A DNA stretch of 51,775 nt from an uncultured Clostridia bacterium (GCA_944393395.1 CALYAB010000003.1:1-51775), one strand, 5' to 3'; numbered from the stretch's first letter, positions 41,828-50,899 are shown. Numbers and translations: made by a program. Notes: generated from the sequence alone by a model not told the origin.

Positions 41828-43739
41828 CTAAGTTATTATTGGATATCCCTCTTCACCTAAATTCCATAATCTCCATCCTTGACTTTCTAAATTATTTTCT
41901 TTTATATATTTATTCATTGTATTATCAATAAAATCTTGTGTTCTTATTTCCTCTTCGGTTTTTTTGAATATTTCACCTTCATATGTTACTACATCATTTT
42001 TTGTTAAATGAACATCATTACAATCATACACATTTTCAAAGTAAAATTTATATGTTGGAGAATTGTATATATTATAATTTATATAACCTACAATTCCTGT
42101 CTTTAAATTAGTTATATTATATAAATTTTTAAATTCAATAGTCATTTCTTTATAAATTGTTCCTATTTCTCCTACAATTCCCCCTGTTCGTGTATTTAAA
42201 TTTTCTATCTTACCTCTATTTATACAATTTGATACCTCTATATTATATACTTCTGTCAAAGCTGAACCTGCTAATGTTCCAACAATTCCTCCAATTATTC
42301 CATTTCCTTTTACTTCACCAATATTTTCACAGTTTATTATAATACCGATCTCCACATACTCCTGCTATTCCTCCTATATATGTTGATGTATATTCTGAAT
42401 TCATAATAACTTTTCCTTCATTTTTACAATTGTCTATTTTGCTTGAATTTCCCATTCTTCCAACAATTCCTCCGTATGAAATCCCACTTTTATTATTCAC
42501 ACTATTTTTCCCTATCTCTCCATAATTTTCACAATTTGTTACATTCCCTGATGTTCCTGAATTTCCTATTATTCCTCCAGTTCCTCCATAACCATAATCC
42601 ATTCCTGTTATATTAATTTCACCATAATTTTTACAATTTTTTATACTTAAAACTTCATATCCTGCTATTCCTCCACTCATATTATATCCTGTTATATTAG
42701 CTCTATTAATACAATTTTCTATACTTTTTGCTTTATTTCCTATTATACTTCCTGTATGTCCAAATCCCTTTATTTCTCCTGAAATTTCTAAATTCTTAAT
42801 AATAGTATATTGGCTAGTTCCTGTTCCAAATAATCCAATGTTTCTTCCAAATCCAAAACTACTTAATACACTATCATTTTCATAATTTATATATAGGTTA
42901 CTTATTTTATAAATTTGTTTATTCTCTTTGTTTTGTCCATCAAAACTCCCTCTAAAGTCATAATTGAGCCCTATTGGTTTAAATCCCATGCCTGTTGTCA
43001 TTTCATTCATTAAGCTATTCCCATCATTTGCATTTCCATTTATATCTCCGAAGTCAGTTCTCTCACTATCTGCATATGATAATCTTGATTTAAAATTTAA
43101 ATTTCTTTTTAACACTATATATTTACCACTAAAACTAGTTCTTTCTGTTGCTGTTATTGTAACAGGATTTCCATTTTCTAATCTAACTCCTTCTCCATTC
43201 ACTATATTTGAAAAAGCAACTAAATCTTCTATACACCATATTTGATATGCTGTTTCTTCTGTGTTTCCATCTAGTTTTTCTCCATTTTCTCCTATAGTTA
43301 TATCTCCTGGATTTTCATCTTTGTAATATTCATTTACTTCTCCTACATTCCCATCTTTATCTACTGTATAATATCTATTACTTTCTTTAAATAATACTTC
43401 AAATTCTTCTCCTATATCTACTGCCTCAGTTTTTCCCTCTCCTGTTTCTTGGTTTAATGCACTCTGCAATTCATTTTCTTCTATATTTCCATATTTGTTT
43501 TTGCCCATTGCTTCTACTGTGGCTTTTTCTAATATTTCTTTTTCATTTGCTATTTCTGTCTGTTCTTTTGATTCCCTTGCATTTTTTATTATTCCATTTT
43601 CTCCTGTTAATACTCCTATTGTTATTCCTGCTAAAATTAATAATACTATTATTGTAACTACTAGAACTAATAATGTTATTCCTTTTTGTGTTTGAATTTT
43701 CAAATTTCTTTTTGCTTTTATTTTTTTTACATTTTTCAT
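41828..43739 (-). pseudogene. Pilin-headed GLUG-repeat surface protein, frameshifted
   Basis: Two frames (43739-42327 and 42355-41828) form one protein of about 635 residues. The N-terminus has a class III leader ending QTQKG, then ITLLVLVVTIIVLLILAG, nearly the same as the major pilin at 23878-24327. After a linker, a region typical of GLUG domains follows, with many units of the form GGIVG or GGIAG plus NCENYGEI or NCINRGKI. It ends in GWRLWNLGEEGYPII, the usual GLUG C-terminus. The frame breaks near 42345-42355, where GGIAGVCGD should run on into IGIIINCENIG. Prepilin peptidase could process it for display in or on pili. Decay, phase variation or sequencing error are all possible. Confidence 0.8.
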
Positions 43740-43906
43740 ATATAATCTCTTTCCTTTCTTTTTTCTTAAGTTTTAATAATATGGATGTTACAATTCACAG
43801 TTAAAAATTTGTCTAATTTAATCGAAAGTTATTTAATAAATAGCTGTAAACTGTAACATATGGATTACTTGATTTTTTCTTTCAGTACAATACTCTATGA
43901 AAATAT

Positions 43907-43967
43907 AAAAAAACAGAAAAAGCTTGATTTTACTATAAAAACAAACTTTTTCTGTTTTTTATTTTTT
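43907..43967 (-). terminator. Intrinsic terminator of the Rpn-family gene
   Basis: AAAACAGAAAAAG and CTTTTTCTGTTTT form a 13-bp stem. On the minus strand it is followed by a T-rich run; the plus side is also T-rich. Confidence 0.6.
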
Positions 43968-44054
43968 GTATTTTCTATATTAAATTTTCTCTATTTTATA
44001 TTTTCTCTATCTATTGACATTACTATGTTTTATTGGTATTATATTTTTAGTTTT

Positions 44055-44086
44055 TATTCTTTAAGTATTGTACTTAAAGAATTTTT
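44055..44086 (+). terminator. Terminator-like perfect palindrome
   Basis: ATTCTTTAAGTA and TACTTAAAGAAT pair around a 3-nt loop, followed on the plus strand by TTTTTAAT. No plus-strand gene is recognised upstream. Confidence 0.45.
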
Positions 44087-44156
44087 TAATTTTATATAAT
44101 AGTCAAAAGCGACATAAATTAATAGCTTTAATATTCTAGAATATAGTTATTAATAT

Positions 44157-45038
44157 TTATAATTTCTTAATTTCTTCTTCTGTTAACTTCGTTATTTTTT
44201 TTATCAATTCTATATCCATTTTTTCTTCTTTCATTCTTTTTGCTATTTCTTTTGTCTTTTCTTTTTTTCCTCTTGCTAAGCCCCTCTCCATTCCAACTTT
44301 CATTCCATATCTTTCTGTTGCTTTCTCATCTCTTATAGCTTTTTCTTTTAATTCCGCTAATATTTGCATTCTTTCATCTTCACTCATTACTTCTAATTTT
44401 TCTTTTGCTTCTTTCATTTCTTTATTCTCTTTCATATATTCCCCCACCTTCTCACTTTCAGGATTTTCTATAAAATATATCCACTTTTCTAGTTCTTCTT
44501 TCCCTTCTGTTCTATATATCTTTGGTATTTCTATTATATGTAACTCCAAGTCCTCTGTCAATATTAGTTTTCGGTCCTTTTCTTCTATTATTTTCCATTT
44601 ACTATGATATTCTAACTCTTTTAATTCTTTTATTTCAAAATTTACAATTAATACTTCTATCGTCTTTTTCAAATTCATATAATCATTTCCTGTTTTTAAA
44701 TTTCTTGTGTATATCCTTGCCCAATAATATAGTATTCTTTCCAATAATTTGTCTTTTTCTATTAATTGCATTTCTACATTACAGTATTCATTTTTATTGA
44801 TTTTTACTAGAACATCTAATACTCCCATTTTATCTTCTAGTTTTTCTCTTCTTAGCACAATATTTCCACTTAAATCTATTTCTTCTAATTTTCTGTCTAA
44901 TATTGCCTCTAAAAATTTTTTTGTTATTCTTTCGTTTCCTACTTCTCCAAATAATGCTTGAAATATTACATCTAATTTTGGGGATAACAATTTTCTTCCT
45001 TTGCGCTTTTTTACGTTTTCACTTTCTTCTTGATTCAT
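44157..45038 (-). CDS. Rpn-family recombination-promoting nuclease (PD-(D/E)XK)
   Basis: 293 residues. The N-terminal PD-(D/E)XK domain shows LLSPKLDVIFQALFGEVGN, the metal-site Asp in KMGVLDVLVKINKNEYCNVEMQ with Glu-x-Gln, and YYWARIYTRNLKTGNDY. This is the Rpn/transposase_31 family, whose E. coli members cut DNA and promote RecA-independent transfer between genomes. The charged C-terminal part ends in KEIAKRMKEEKMDIELIKKITKLTEEEIKKL, the helix-turn-helix-like tail common to these proteins. AGGAGGA precedes the ATG. These genes are often multicopy and mobile in gut Clostridia. It sits next to a frameshifted surface-protein gene. Confidence 0.88.
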   Translation of the reverse strand: MNQEESENVKKRKGRKLLSPKLDVIFQALFGEVGNERITKKFLEAILDRKLEEIDLSGNIVLRREKLEDKMGVLDVLVKINKNEYCNVEMQLIEKDKLLERILYYWARIYTRNLKTGNDYMNLKKTIEVLIVNFEIKELKELEYHSKWKIIEEKDRKLILTEDLELHIIEIPKIYRTEGKEELEKWIYFIENPESEKVGEYMKENKEMKEAKEKLEVMSEDERMQILAELKEKAIRDEKATERYGMKVGMERGLARGKKEKTKEIAKRMKEEKMDIELIKKITKLTEEEIKKL

Positions 45039-45477
45039 ACAATTCCTCCTTTTTATTTTAGATTATAATTATTTATAATTAAATTCTTTAAATTCAAACT
45101 GTTTTCTAGATTTTTTTCACAAAATTTATATTTTTGAAAATTTAAATATATATTAAAACTAAAGAATAAATTTGAATTTTGCTAATTTAGATTTAAAAAT
45201 ATGATATAAAAATATTTGATTATATAAATTAATATTATTTTATGTTTGGAAATTAATAAATTTCTATGTAATAAAATATCAGATAATAATATACATACAT
45301 TTGCTTATTCACTTTTTTACATTAGACATGGGAAATTAACTCATAATATTTAATTTTTGAGATTTGCTTTTTGCAATTATAAAGTTTAATTAAATTTTTT
45401 GAACTTAAATTTTTTGCTAAAACTTAATTTAATATTTTTGAAACTTAATCTTTAGAAAATAAATTTTAATTTTGATT
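45039..45477. other. Extremely AT-rich gene-free interval
   Basis: About 440 bp with long A and T runs. I see no supported reading frame, RNA structure or repeat beyond low complexity; it holds the ribosome binding site of the Rpn gene at its left end. Confidence 0.6.
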
Positions 45478-45756
45478 TTAATTATAAATAATTATGTTAA
45501 TAATATAACATGAATTTTTATGGTTATCAAGTATTTTTGTTAAATTATATATTTTGTATATGAACATATCATATATAACTTGAAAAAGAGATGAAAATTC
45601 TTCATCTCCTCCTCTGAAACTATGTCGTGCTCCTGCTTCTCTTGCTTTTTCCCACCAAAGCCTTGACTGTATCCACCGTCTTTCTGGAAAGTATCCTTCT
45701 ACAACGCTGACATTTAAAAGCTTATTTAAATCGTCAACATCAAAGAAATCTGTCAA
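45478..45756 (-). pseudogene. Gene fragment of unknown origin downstream of 6S RNA
   Basis: An open frame of about 92 codons (extendable to 45783) with no ribosome binding site and only TTG as a start. The first two thirds look like true protein, rich in Trp, Arg and Asp: DDLNKLLNVSVVEGYFP, RRWIQSRLWWEKAREAGARH and SFRGGDEEFSSLFQ. After that it turns into AT-driven Ile/Tyr/Asn sequence. Its base composition is clearly less AT-rich than the flanks. This suggests the remnant of a gene that has lost both ends. No family is recognised. Confidence 0.45.
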
Positions 45757-45796
45757 ATCAACTTGTCTTCCATCATCTTTTATTCAATAAAAAAAA

Positions 45797-45985
45797 GCCC
45801 CGCCTTAGCCGTCAGCTTTCTAATTTTTAAGGACCTGCTCCTAAAAACAGGTGGGTGCCTACCTAAATACTTATGGGCTTCTCACTATATAATGTGAGCT
45901 TGCACGCCATATTTGAGAGATCGGCCCCTCTTAAAATTTGTTGGTTCTAAAAATTATGCTCTTACGTACTATGCAGGGATTCAAA
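45797..45985 (-). ncRNA. ssrS: 6S RNA
   Basis: About 190 nt. The ends pair: CCCTGC with GCGGGG, TAGT with GCTA, and CGT with ACG. The apical part contains CTCAC...GTGAG followed by AAGCCC, then GGTAGGCACCCACCTG and AGGAGCAGGTCC. This arrangement parallels E. coli 6S RNA (GAGAAGCC, then CGRCA, CACCT and AGGT segments). It mimics an open promoter and holds RNA polymerase in stationary phase. The closing stem followed by eight T acts as terminator. A promoter lies at 46008-46036. Assignment is by motif and structure, not by a covariance search. Confidence 0.85.
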
Positions 45986-46007
45986 TAATTCTTATTTGAT
46001 TATTTAT

Positions 46008-46036
46008 ATATTAACATATCTAAATTTTTTTTACAA
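46008..46036 (-). promoter_or_regulatory. Sigma-A type promoter of the 6S RNA gene
   Basis: TTGTAA (46031-46036), a 17-bp spacer and TAATAT (46008-46013) on the minus strand, ending about 20 bp upstream of the 5' closing stem of 6S RNA. Confidence 0.55.
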
Positions 46037-46131
46037 GTCACTTTTTCTTTTTAAAATATATTATTTCTCTGTTTATATTATTTTATCTCTTTTTTTCATA
46101 TTTATTCTCTTTTTCTTTAAGTTTATTTAAT

Positions 46132-46160
46132 TTGATTTTTTATTCAAATTGTGCTAAAAT
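46132..46160 (+). promoter_or_regulatory. Plus-strand promoter of a very short transcription unit
   Basis: TTGATT (46132-46137), a 17-bp spacer and TAAAAT (46155-46160). The next feature on this strand is an intrinsic terminator 22 bp later, so a transcript of about 40 nt is predicted. Confidence 0.4.
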
Positions 46161-46182
46161 ATATTTAGATTTGTGAGTGCTT

Positions 46183-46208
46183 GAAGGTTTTTAAAACCTT
46201 CTTTTTTT
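46183..46208 (+). terminator. Intrinsic terminator with no upstream gene
   Basis: GAAGGTTTT and AAAACCTTC form a perfect 9-bp stem followed by TTTTTTT on the plus strand. It abuts the end of the hemolysin III gene, which is on the other strand. On the minus strand there is no T-run. Confidence 0.65.
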
Positions 46209-46209
46209 C

Positions 46210-46884
46210 TTACATTACAAATAATAATATACAGAAAAATTGTAAGATGCTACCTAATAATATGAACATATGAAATACTGAATGCATCCATTTGTGTTTT
46301 TTTCCAACACCATATAATATAGCTCCTATGGAATATGCGATTCCTCCTGCTAATAATAAGCTAAATCCAGCAACTCCTAGTAATGAAGGTAAAAGATTTA
46401 TTTTTACTACAATACACCATCCCATCACTAGATAACAAATCATTGAAAATTTTTTATATTTTTTTATATCTATTGAATTTAAAACTATCCCTAAAATTGC
46501 CATAGCCCATATTATGCCAAAAATTGTCCATCCAGTTGCAGTGCTATATTCTCTTAAAGTACATAATGCAAATGGTGTATATGAACCTGCTATTAATAAA
46601 AATATTGAGCAATGGTCTAATACTTGAAATACTCTTTTGGAATATCTCTTTGGACTTAAACCATGATATATACTAGACATTGTATATAACAATATCATTG
46701 TAACTCCATAAATCGCTCCACTTACTACCCCATACGCATTTCCTCTAATAGCTGCAAATACAATACATAAAACAGTAGCTACAATTCCTAAAACTGCTCC
46801 TACAATATGTGATGTCATATTAAAAATTTCTTCACCTTTTGAATATTTAGGTAATATTCTATCTTTTAATTTTACTCTTTCCAT
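46210..46884 (-). CDS. Hemolysin III family (PAQR-type) membrane protein
   Basis: 224 residues with seven predicted membrane helices. Family marks: EEIFNMTSHIVGAVLGIV (first His), SSIYHGLSPKRYSKRVFQVLDHCSIFLLIAGSYTPF (second His motif) and the C-terminal HKWMHSVFHMFILLGS (third, zinc-binding His pair). This is the YqfA/TrhA branch of the PAQR superfamily. Reported roles include membrane homeostasis; haemolysis is shown for few members, so the name should not be read as toxin. Monocistronic; the start follows an AAAGGTAAAAAAT region. Confidence 0.92.
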   Translation of the reverse strand: MERVKLKDRILPKYSKGEEIFNMTSHIVGAVLGIVATVLCIVFAAIRGNAYGVVSGAIYGVTMILLYTMSSIYHGLSPKRYSKRVFQVLDHCSIFLLIAGSYTPFALCTLREYSTATGWTIFGIIWAMAILGIVLNSIDIKKYKKFSMICYLVMGWCIVVKINLLPSLLGVAGFSLLLAGGIAYSIGAILYGVGKKHKWMHSVFHMFILLGSILQFFCILLFVM

Positions 46885-46983
46885 ATTTTTTACCTTTCTA
46901 TATTTTTTAGTATTATATCATTACAAAAATAATAAGTAAATATATGTTTTTAATTTTTGAGGCCGTGATTAGTAATATATCAA

Positions 46984-47856
46984 CTAATAATCATCTATAT
47001 CCTTATATGTTGTAACCATTTTTGCCCCTTGTTTTATCAAATCATTTGTACCTACAGAATTTATAGAGTTAATATTACCTGGTACAACATATACGTCTCT
47101 TCCCTGTTCTAATGCAAAATCTACAGTTATTAAAGTTCCACTTTTCTTTTTTGCCTCAATTACTATAATCCCTTTAGACATTCCACTTATTATCCTGTTT
47201 CTTGCTGGAAAATTCATCTTAGCTGGTTCAACTCCTAATGGATACTCAGATATTATTGCCCCATTTTCTTCTATTATTTTTTTATACAAATATTCATTTT
47301 CTCTAGGATAAACAATATCCAATCCACTTCCTATAACACCAATTGTTTTTCCCTTTGCTTTTATTGCTCCTATATGTGAATGACTATCTATTCCTCTGGC
47401 TAAACCACTTACTATATTTACATCATTTTTTGCTAAATTATATGCAAAATATTGTGCCATTTTTATTCCATATTGAGTGGCATTTCTGCAACCTATTATT
47501 CCAACTGATCTATTATTTAATATTTTTTCATTTCCTTTTATGTATAAAGATATAGGGTAATCATATATATTTCTTAAAATTTTTGGATACTCTTCATCTT
47601 CTATTGTTATTATATTAACTTTTTCTTTATTCATTTTTTGTATATATTTATCTAAATTTTCTTTTATATTTTGATTTAATAAGTTAGTAGCTAATATTTC
47701 GTTAAAACCTTTTACTTTTAAAATTTCTTCTTTAGTCAAATTATATATTCTTTCAGGATTTTTGTATATTTGCAATAATTTTTGTTTCCTTATACTCCCT
47801 AAATTTTTTATTAATGATAACCAAATCCAATATCTATTATTTTCTAACTTTTCTAT
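46984..47856 (-). CDS. dprA: DNA-processing protein DprA, apparent AUA start
   Basis: About 290 residues. It loads RecA on incoming single-stranded DNA during natural transformation. An N-terminal helix-hairpin-helix part (about 1-75; LTKEEILKVKGFNEILATNLL) and the Rossmann domain with IIGCRNATQYGIKMAQYFA, VSGLARGIDSHSHIGAIK, GVIGSGLDIVYPREN, FPARNRIISGMSKGIIVIEA and SGTLITVDFALEQGRDVYVVPGNI. The frame runs up to a TTG at 47898, but the only strong site, AAGGGAGG, lies inside that frame and points seven bases on to ATA at 47854-47856, with no NTG codon nearby. With pilus genes in the same window, DNA uptake is plausible. Confidence 0.92.
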   Translation of the reverse strand: MEKLENNRYWIWLSLIKNLGSIRKQKLLQIYKNPERIYNLTKEEILKVKGFNEILATNLLNQNIKENLDKYIQKMNKEKVNIITIEDEEYPKILRNIYDYPISLYIKGNEKILNNRSVGIIGCRNATQYGIKMAQYFAYNLAKNDVNIVSGLARGIDSHSHIGAIKAKGKTIGVIGSGLDIVYPRENEYLYKKIIEENGAIISEYPLGVEPAKMNFPARNRIISGMSKGIIVIEAKKKSGTLITVDFALEQGRDVYVVPGNINSINSVGTNDLIKQGAKMVTTYKDIDDY

Positions 47857-47870
47857 ATTTATTCCTCCCT

Positions 47871-47963
47871 TATACACAATGTAAAAATTGCTATGCAATT
47901 TTTCTGTGTAATGTTGTTTTTTTATTCAATAGGAAAAACTTGATTTTTCCTATTCAATAAAAA
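47871..47963. repeat. Hairpins between folD and dprA, third member of the GAATAGGAAAA family
   Basis: A hairpin from AAAAATTGC and GCAATTTTT with outer ACACA/TGTGT (about 47873-47910) is followed by ATTCAATAGGAAAAA and TTTTTCCTATTCAAT (47924-47957). The second hairpin has the same core and CTTGA loop as 7412-7445. The pair looks like a decayed hairpin 2 plus hairpin 3 of the structured element. Confidence 0.5.
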
Positions 47964-47991
47964 AGACACCTAAAAAAGTGCCCCTTTCATA

Positions 47992-48840
47992 TTATTTATT
48001 CTGATTTATTGTAGCCTTAATAACATTATTCATAAGCATTGCAATTGTCATCGGTCCTACTCCCCCAGGAACAGGTGTTATATAACTAGCTTTTTTCTTA
48101 ACCTCTTCAAAATCCACATCACCAGTTAATTTTTTATCTTCACCTCTATTTATACCGACATCAATAACTACAGCTCCTTCTTTTACCATATCTGCAGTTA
48201 CAAATTTAGATTTTCCTATTGCTGCTATTAATATATCAGCATTTTTTGTTTTTTCTTTTAAACCTTTGGTTCTAGAATGACAAACTGTTACTGTCGCATG
48301 ATTGTTTAAACAACATGCCATAAGTGGTTTTCCTACAATATTACTTCTGCCTATTATTACTAGATTTTTTCCCTCTAAATCTATGTTATATTCCTCAAAC
48401 ATTTTCATTATTCCATATGGTGTACAAGATACAAATGTATCTTGATTTAATAATAATTTTCCTATGTTTACAGGATTAAATCCATCTACATCTTTTTCTG
48501 ATGAAATTTCTCTAAATGCCTCATCTATATCTAAATGGTTTGGTATAGGACTTTGCAATAAAATTCCATTTACTGTTTTATCTTCATTTAATTTATGTAT
48601 TAAATCTATTAATTCTTTTTGAGTTATACTATCTTTTAGAATATATTCTTCATATTTGACTCCTATTTCATCACATGCTTTACTTTTATTTCTAACATAT
48701 ACTTTTGACGCTGGGTCATCACCTACCATTATTACTGCAAGTTTTGGTATTATTCCTTTGTCCTTTAGTTTTTCACATTCTATTTTTAAATTTTCTCTTG
48801 TTTTTTTTGCTAAACTTTTTCCATCAATTATTACTGCCAT
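47992..48840 (-). CDS. folD: Bifunctional methylenetetrahydrofolate dehydrogenase / cyclohydrolase
   Basis: About 282 residues. It interconverts 5,10-methylene-, methenyl- and 10-formyl-tetrahydrofolate with NADP. Signatures: PKLAVIMVGDDPASKVYVRNK with the following K and Y, NGILLQSPIPNHLD, EKDVDGFNPVNIGKL, VIIGRSNIVGKPL (nucleotide site) and TPVPGGVGPMTIAMLMNN. The frame opens at 48921, but the family N-terminus MAVIIDGKSLAKK begins at the ATG at 48838-48840, preceded by AGGA. Neighbour dprA follows on the same strand after a hairpin region. Confidence 0.95.
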   Translation of the reverse strand: MAVIIDGKSLAKKTRENLKIECEKLKDKGIIPKLAVIMVGDDPASKVYVRNKSKACDEIGVKYEEYILKDSITQKELIDLIHKLNEDKTVNGILLQSPIPNHLDIDEAFREISSEKDVDGFNPVNIGKLLLNQDTFVSCTPYGIMKMFEEYNIDLEGKNLVIIGRSNIVGKPLMACCLNNHATVTVCHSRTKGLKEKTKNADILIAAIGKSKFVTADMVKEGAVVIDVGINRGEDKKLTGDVDFEEVKKKASYITPVPGGVGPMTIAMLMNNVIKATINQNK

Positions 48841-49217
48841 TTTTCCTATTTTATAGATTTTATCTCTATATCTCCTTTCTCCATTTTTGCAAATTATATA
48901 ATATTTTTTTACCTTTTTCAAGAAGTATAAAATAATGTTATGATTTTCCTAGTTTCAAACTTGTTTTGTATGTGTCAAGTAAATGCAGGCAATTTTTTTA
49001 TCTTTTTTTCTAATATTTCCTATCTTTTCATTAATCCAGAAAAACAAATTTAATATGAAAAAGAAATAGAAATAAATTTTTAAAAAAGGCCCCTCCACAT
49101 TTGCCAAAGACAAGTGTGGAGGGTAGTATGGATAAAAAATTATTCTTTGTCAGATTCAATCGAAAAAATAGTCTCTGCACTCACACCGTATCCAACCCTT
49201 ATAAATTATATTATAAA
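48841..49217. other. Gene-poor interval upstream of folD
   Basis: About 375 bp. It contains a strong terminator (49080-49130). Next to it on the minus strand is a short remnant frame ending at 49143 (GYGVSAETIFSIESDKE) with no ribosome binding site; it may be the tail of a lost small gene. Nothing else is recognised. Confidence 0.5.
49080..49130 (-). terminator. Strong intrinsic terminator downstream of the HD-kinase gene
   Basis: CCCTCCACACTTGTC and GGCAAATGTGGAGGG pair over about 15 bp, counting G-U pairs. On the minus strand the stem is followed by GCCTTTTTT. It probably ends the MYG1/HD-kinase transcript. Confidence 0.8.
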
Positions 49218-50876
49218 TTACAATTCTAACTCATTATTTTGATTATTTTTTATCTTTTCATATAATTTAATTTTTAATACTTCAAAAACATTATTTATAT
49301 TTTTCTTTCTTGACAAGATATTACTATATATTAAACTTTCTTGTTTTGAGCCTATATTTAGAGAATTAATATATGGCTCAATTTTTTTCATATATTCTTC
49401 ATTTGATATAGCATTTAACTCTGTTATAGCATCTCTTAATTCTTCTAAAACAGATATATTAATATTTCCTCCTATAATATCATTAAAAATTTTTCCATAT
49501 ATTGGTGGCTTAACTCCATATTTTTCATTAGGATTCTTTTCCATGAAAAAATCTATATGTTGTTCTTCTTCTCTATCATTTCTAATATACTTAAAACTCT
49601 GTTCTTTATCTACGCCTCTTAAATTCCCATTTACATCTACAACAAAGTTTCTAAATGTTGCATCGTAGTTACATAAACAAAAGTCAACAACATATTCTCT
49701 CATAAACTGTCTTATTAATTTTTCATCTAATTTACCAACATTAAAAAAATACTCTGATATATCTTTAGTTTTAATTTCATCTAGTTCTATTTTTGGTTGT
49801 ATAGTTCCTTTTTTTTCATCAATCTCACAATACTCACATTTGACTGCTGTTTGTGGCGAAATACACTCTTGCAATTCGGATGCCAAAACTTGCACTTCTG
49901 CTCTATATGGTTGATATATATCTGTATTTTTTCTGTATGCTGGTTTAAAGATATAATCTATTCCTGATTTATCTTTGCACAAAAACATATCTCCTGTTCC
50001 ACCAATATATAAACTTCCACAAATTCTATATTGAATTTGTTCTTGAGTTTCATAATTTGTTCTTCCAAATAAGGTATCTTTAAATATTCTTTTTACTATC
50101 CTTACAGGAAATAATCTTTCTTTTTTTACAACTCCATTATTTTTTTTAAAAAAATTTTTTCTTACAGCACTTAATGTTTTTATAGTATCATTATCTATTA
50201 AGTTGTTATATTTATAATTACTATTTAAAATAACAAGTGCAAATTCTTGATTTAGTCTTTTAGCAAAATCAATCAAAAATTTATTTTGTTCCGTATCTGT
50301 TCTTAATGAATCTATATTTAATGCATTTTCTTTATTAAATCTTGTCCTATCTAAAGCATCTGCATCTTTTAATATTGATGATATTATTTTTATTCTTTCT
50401 AAATTTATTATTGAAACATTATACTTTTGACATAATCTTTCTAATTCTATCGCATTTATTTTTCCTTTTTCTTTTTCTTGAACAGTATGATATTCAATTA
50501 CTATTTGAATAATTTTTATATCTTCATTTGATATATTATTTTGTAAATATTCTTTTGCAATTCCAGCACTATTTTTCCCATGTTCAAAATCTTTTCTATC
50601 TCTAACCTTTCCTGAATCATGTAATGCTGCTGCCAAAAGCAATAATGATAAATTTTTTTTACTTATTCCTTCGTTCTGGGCAATAATTTGTGAAAAAAGC
50701 ATAACTCTTTGGATATGATATATATTGTGTTGAAAACTTGAAGTAAAAAATTTGTTTTTATATAAATCACTATTACTAATCATATCCAAAATTCTTTGAA
50801 ATACACTAGCATCCATCTCTACTTTCATATCTAATTTATTATTATTTTTCTGTAAATCTGTATTTATGAAATCCAT
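49218..50876 (-). CDS. HD-domain phosphohydrolase fused to a HipA/PI4K-like kinase domain
   Basis: 552 residues in two parts. Residues about 45-240 form an HD domain with ligands His54, His86-Asp87 (AALHDSGK), His99, His130 and Asp171 (LKDADALDR). Residues about 284-530 resemble the kinase fold of HipA and phosphatidylinositol 4-kinases: Gly-rich SLYIGGTGDMFLC, Lys311 in YIFKPAYR, Glu327 in YRAEVQVL, catalytic loop NYDATFRNF (Asp405, Asn410) and metal Asp423 in GVDKEQSF. No exact family is recognised for the fusion. It starts 23 bp after the MYG1-family gene. One guess is opposing kinase and phosphohydrolase activities on a nucleotide or other small target. Confidence 0.75.
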   Translation of the reverse strand: MDFINTDLQKNNNKLDMKVEMDASVFQRILDMISNSDLYKNKFFTSSFQHNIYHIQRVMLFSQIIAQNEGISKKNLSLLLLAAALHDSGKVRDRKDFEHGKNSAGIAKEYLQNNISNEDIKIIQIVIEYHTVQEKEKGKINAIELERLCQKYNVSIINLERIKIISSILKDADALDRTRFNKENALNIDSLRTDTEQNKFLIDFAKRLNQEFALVILNSNYKYNNLIDNDTIKTLSAVRKNFFKKNNGVVKKERLFPVRIVKRIFKDTLFGRTNYETQEQIQYRICGSLYIGGTGDMFLCKDKSGIDYIFKPAYRKNTDIYQPYRAEVQVLASELQECISPQTAVKCEYCEIDEKKGTIQPKIELDEIKTKDISEYFFNVGKLDEKLIRQFMREYVVDFCLCNYDATFRNFVVDVNGNLRGVDKEQSFKYIRNDREEEQHIDFFMEKNPNEKYGVKPPIYGKIFNDIIGGNINISVLEELRDAITELNAISNEEYMKKIEPYINSLNIGSKQESLIYSNILSRKKNINNVFEVLKIKLYEKIKNNQNNELEL

Positions 50877-50899
50877 ATTCTATTACCTCATTAATCGAT

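Larger units (their letters stand above)
43740..44156. other. Gene-free interval with two hairpins
   Basis: AT-rich, no supported gene. A 79-codon plus-strand frame at 43860-44099 is low-complexity Phe/Ile/Tyr and is cut by two hairpins, so it is rejected. The hairpins are listed separately. Confidence 0.65.

Noticed and set aside
43860-44099. 79-codon plus-strand frame rich in Phe, Ile and Tyr
   Set aside because: It has no ribosome binding site, is low-complexity from AT-rich DNA and is interrupted structurally by two terminator-like hairpins.
49140-49205. Short frame ending GYGVSAETIFSIESDKE as an AgrD-like peptide gene
   Set aside because: No start codon with a ribosome binding site and no Cys in the peptide, and no agrB-like gene nearby; more likely a remnant.
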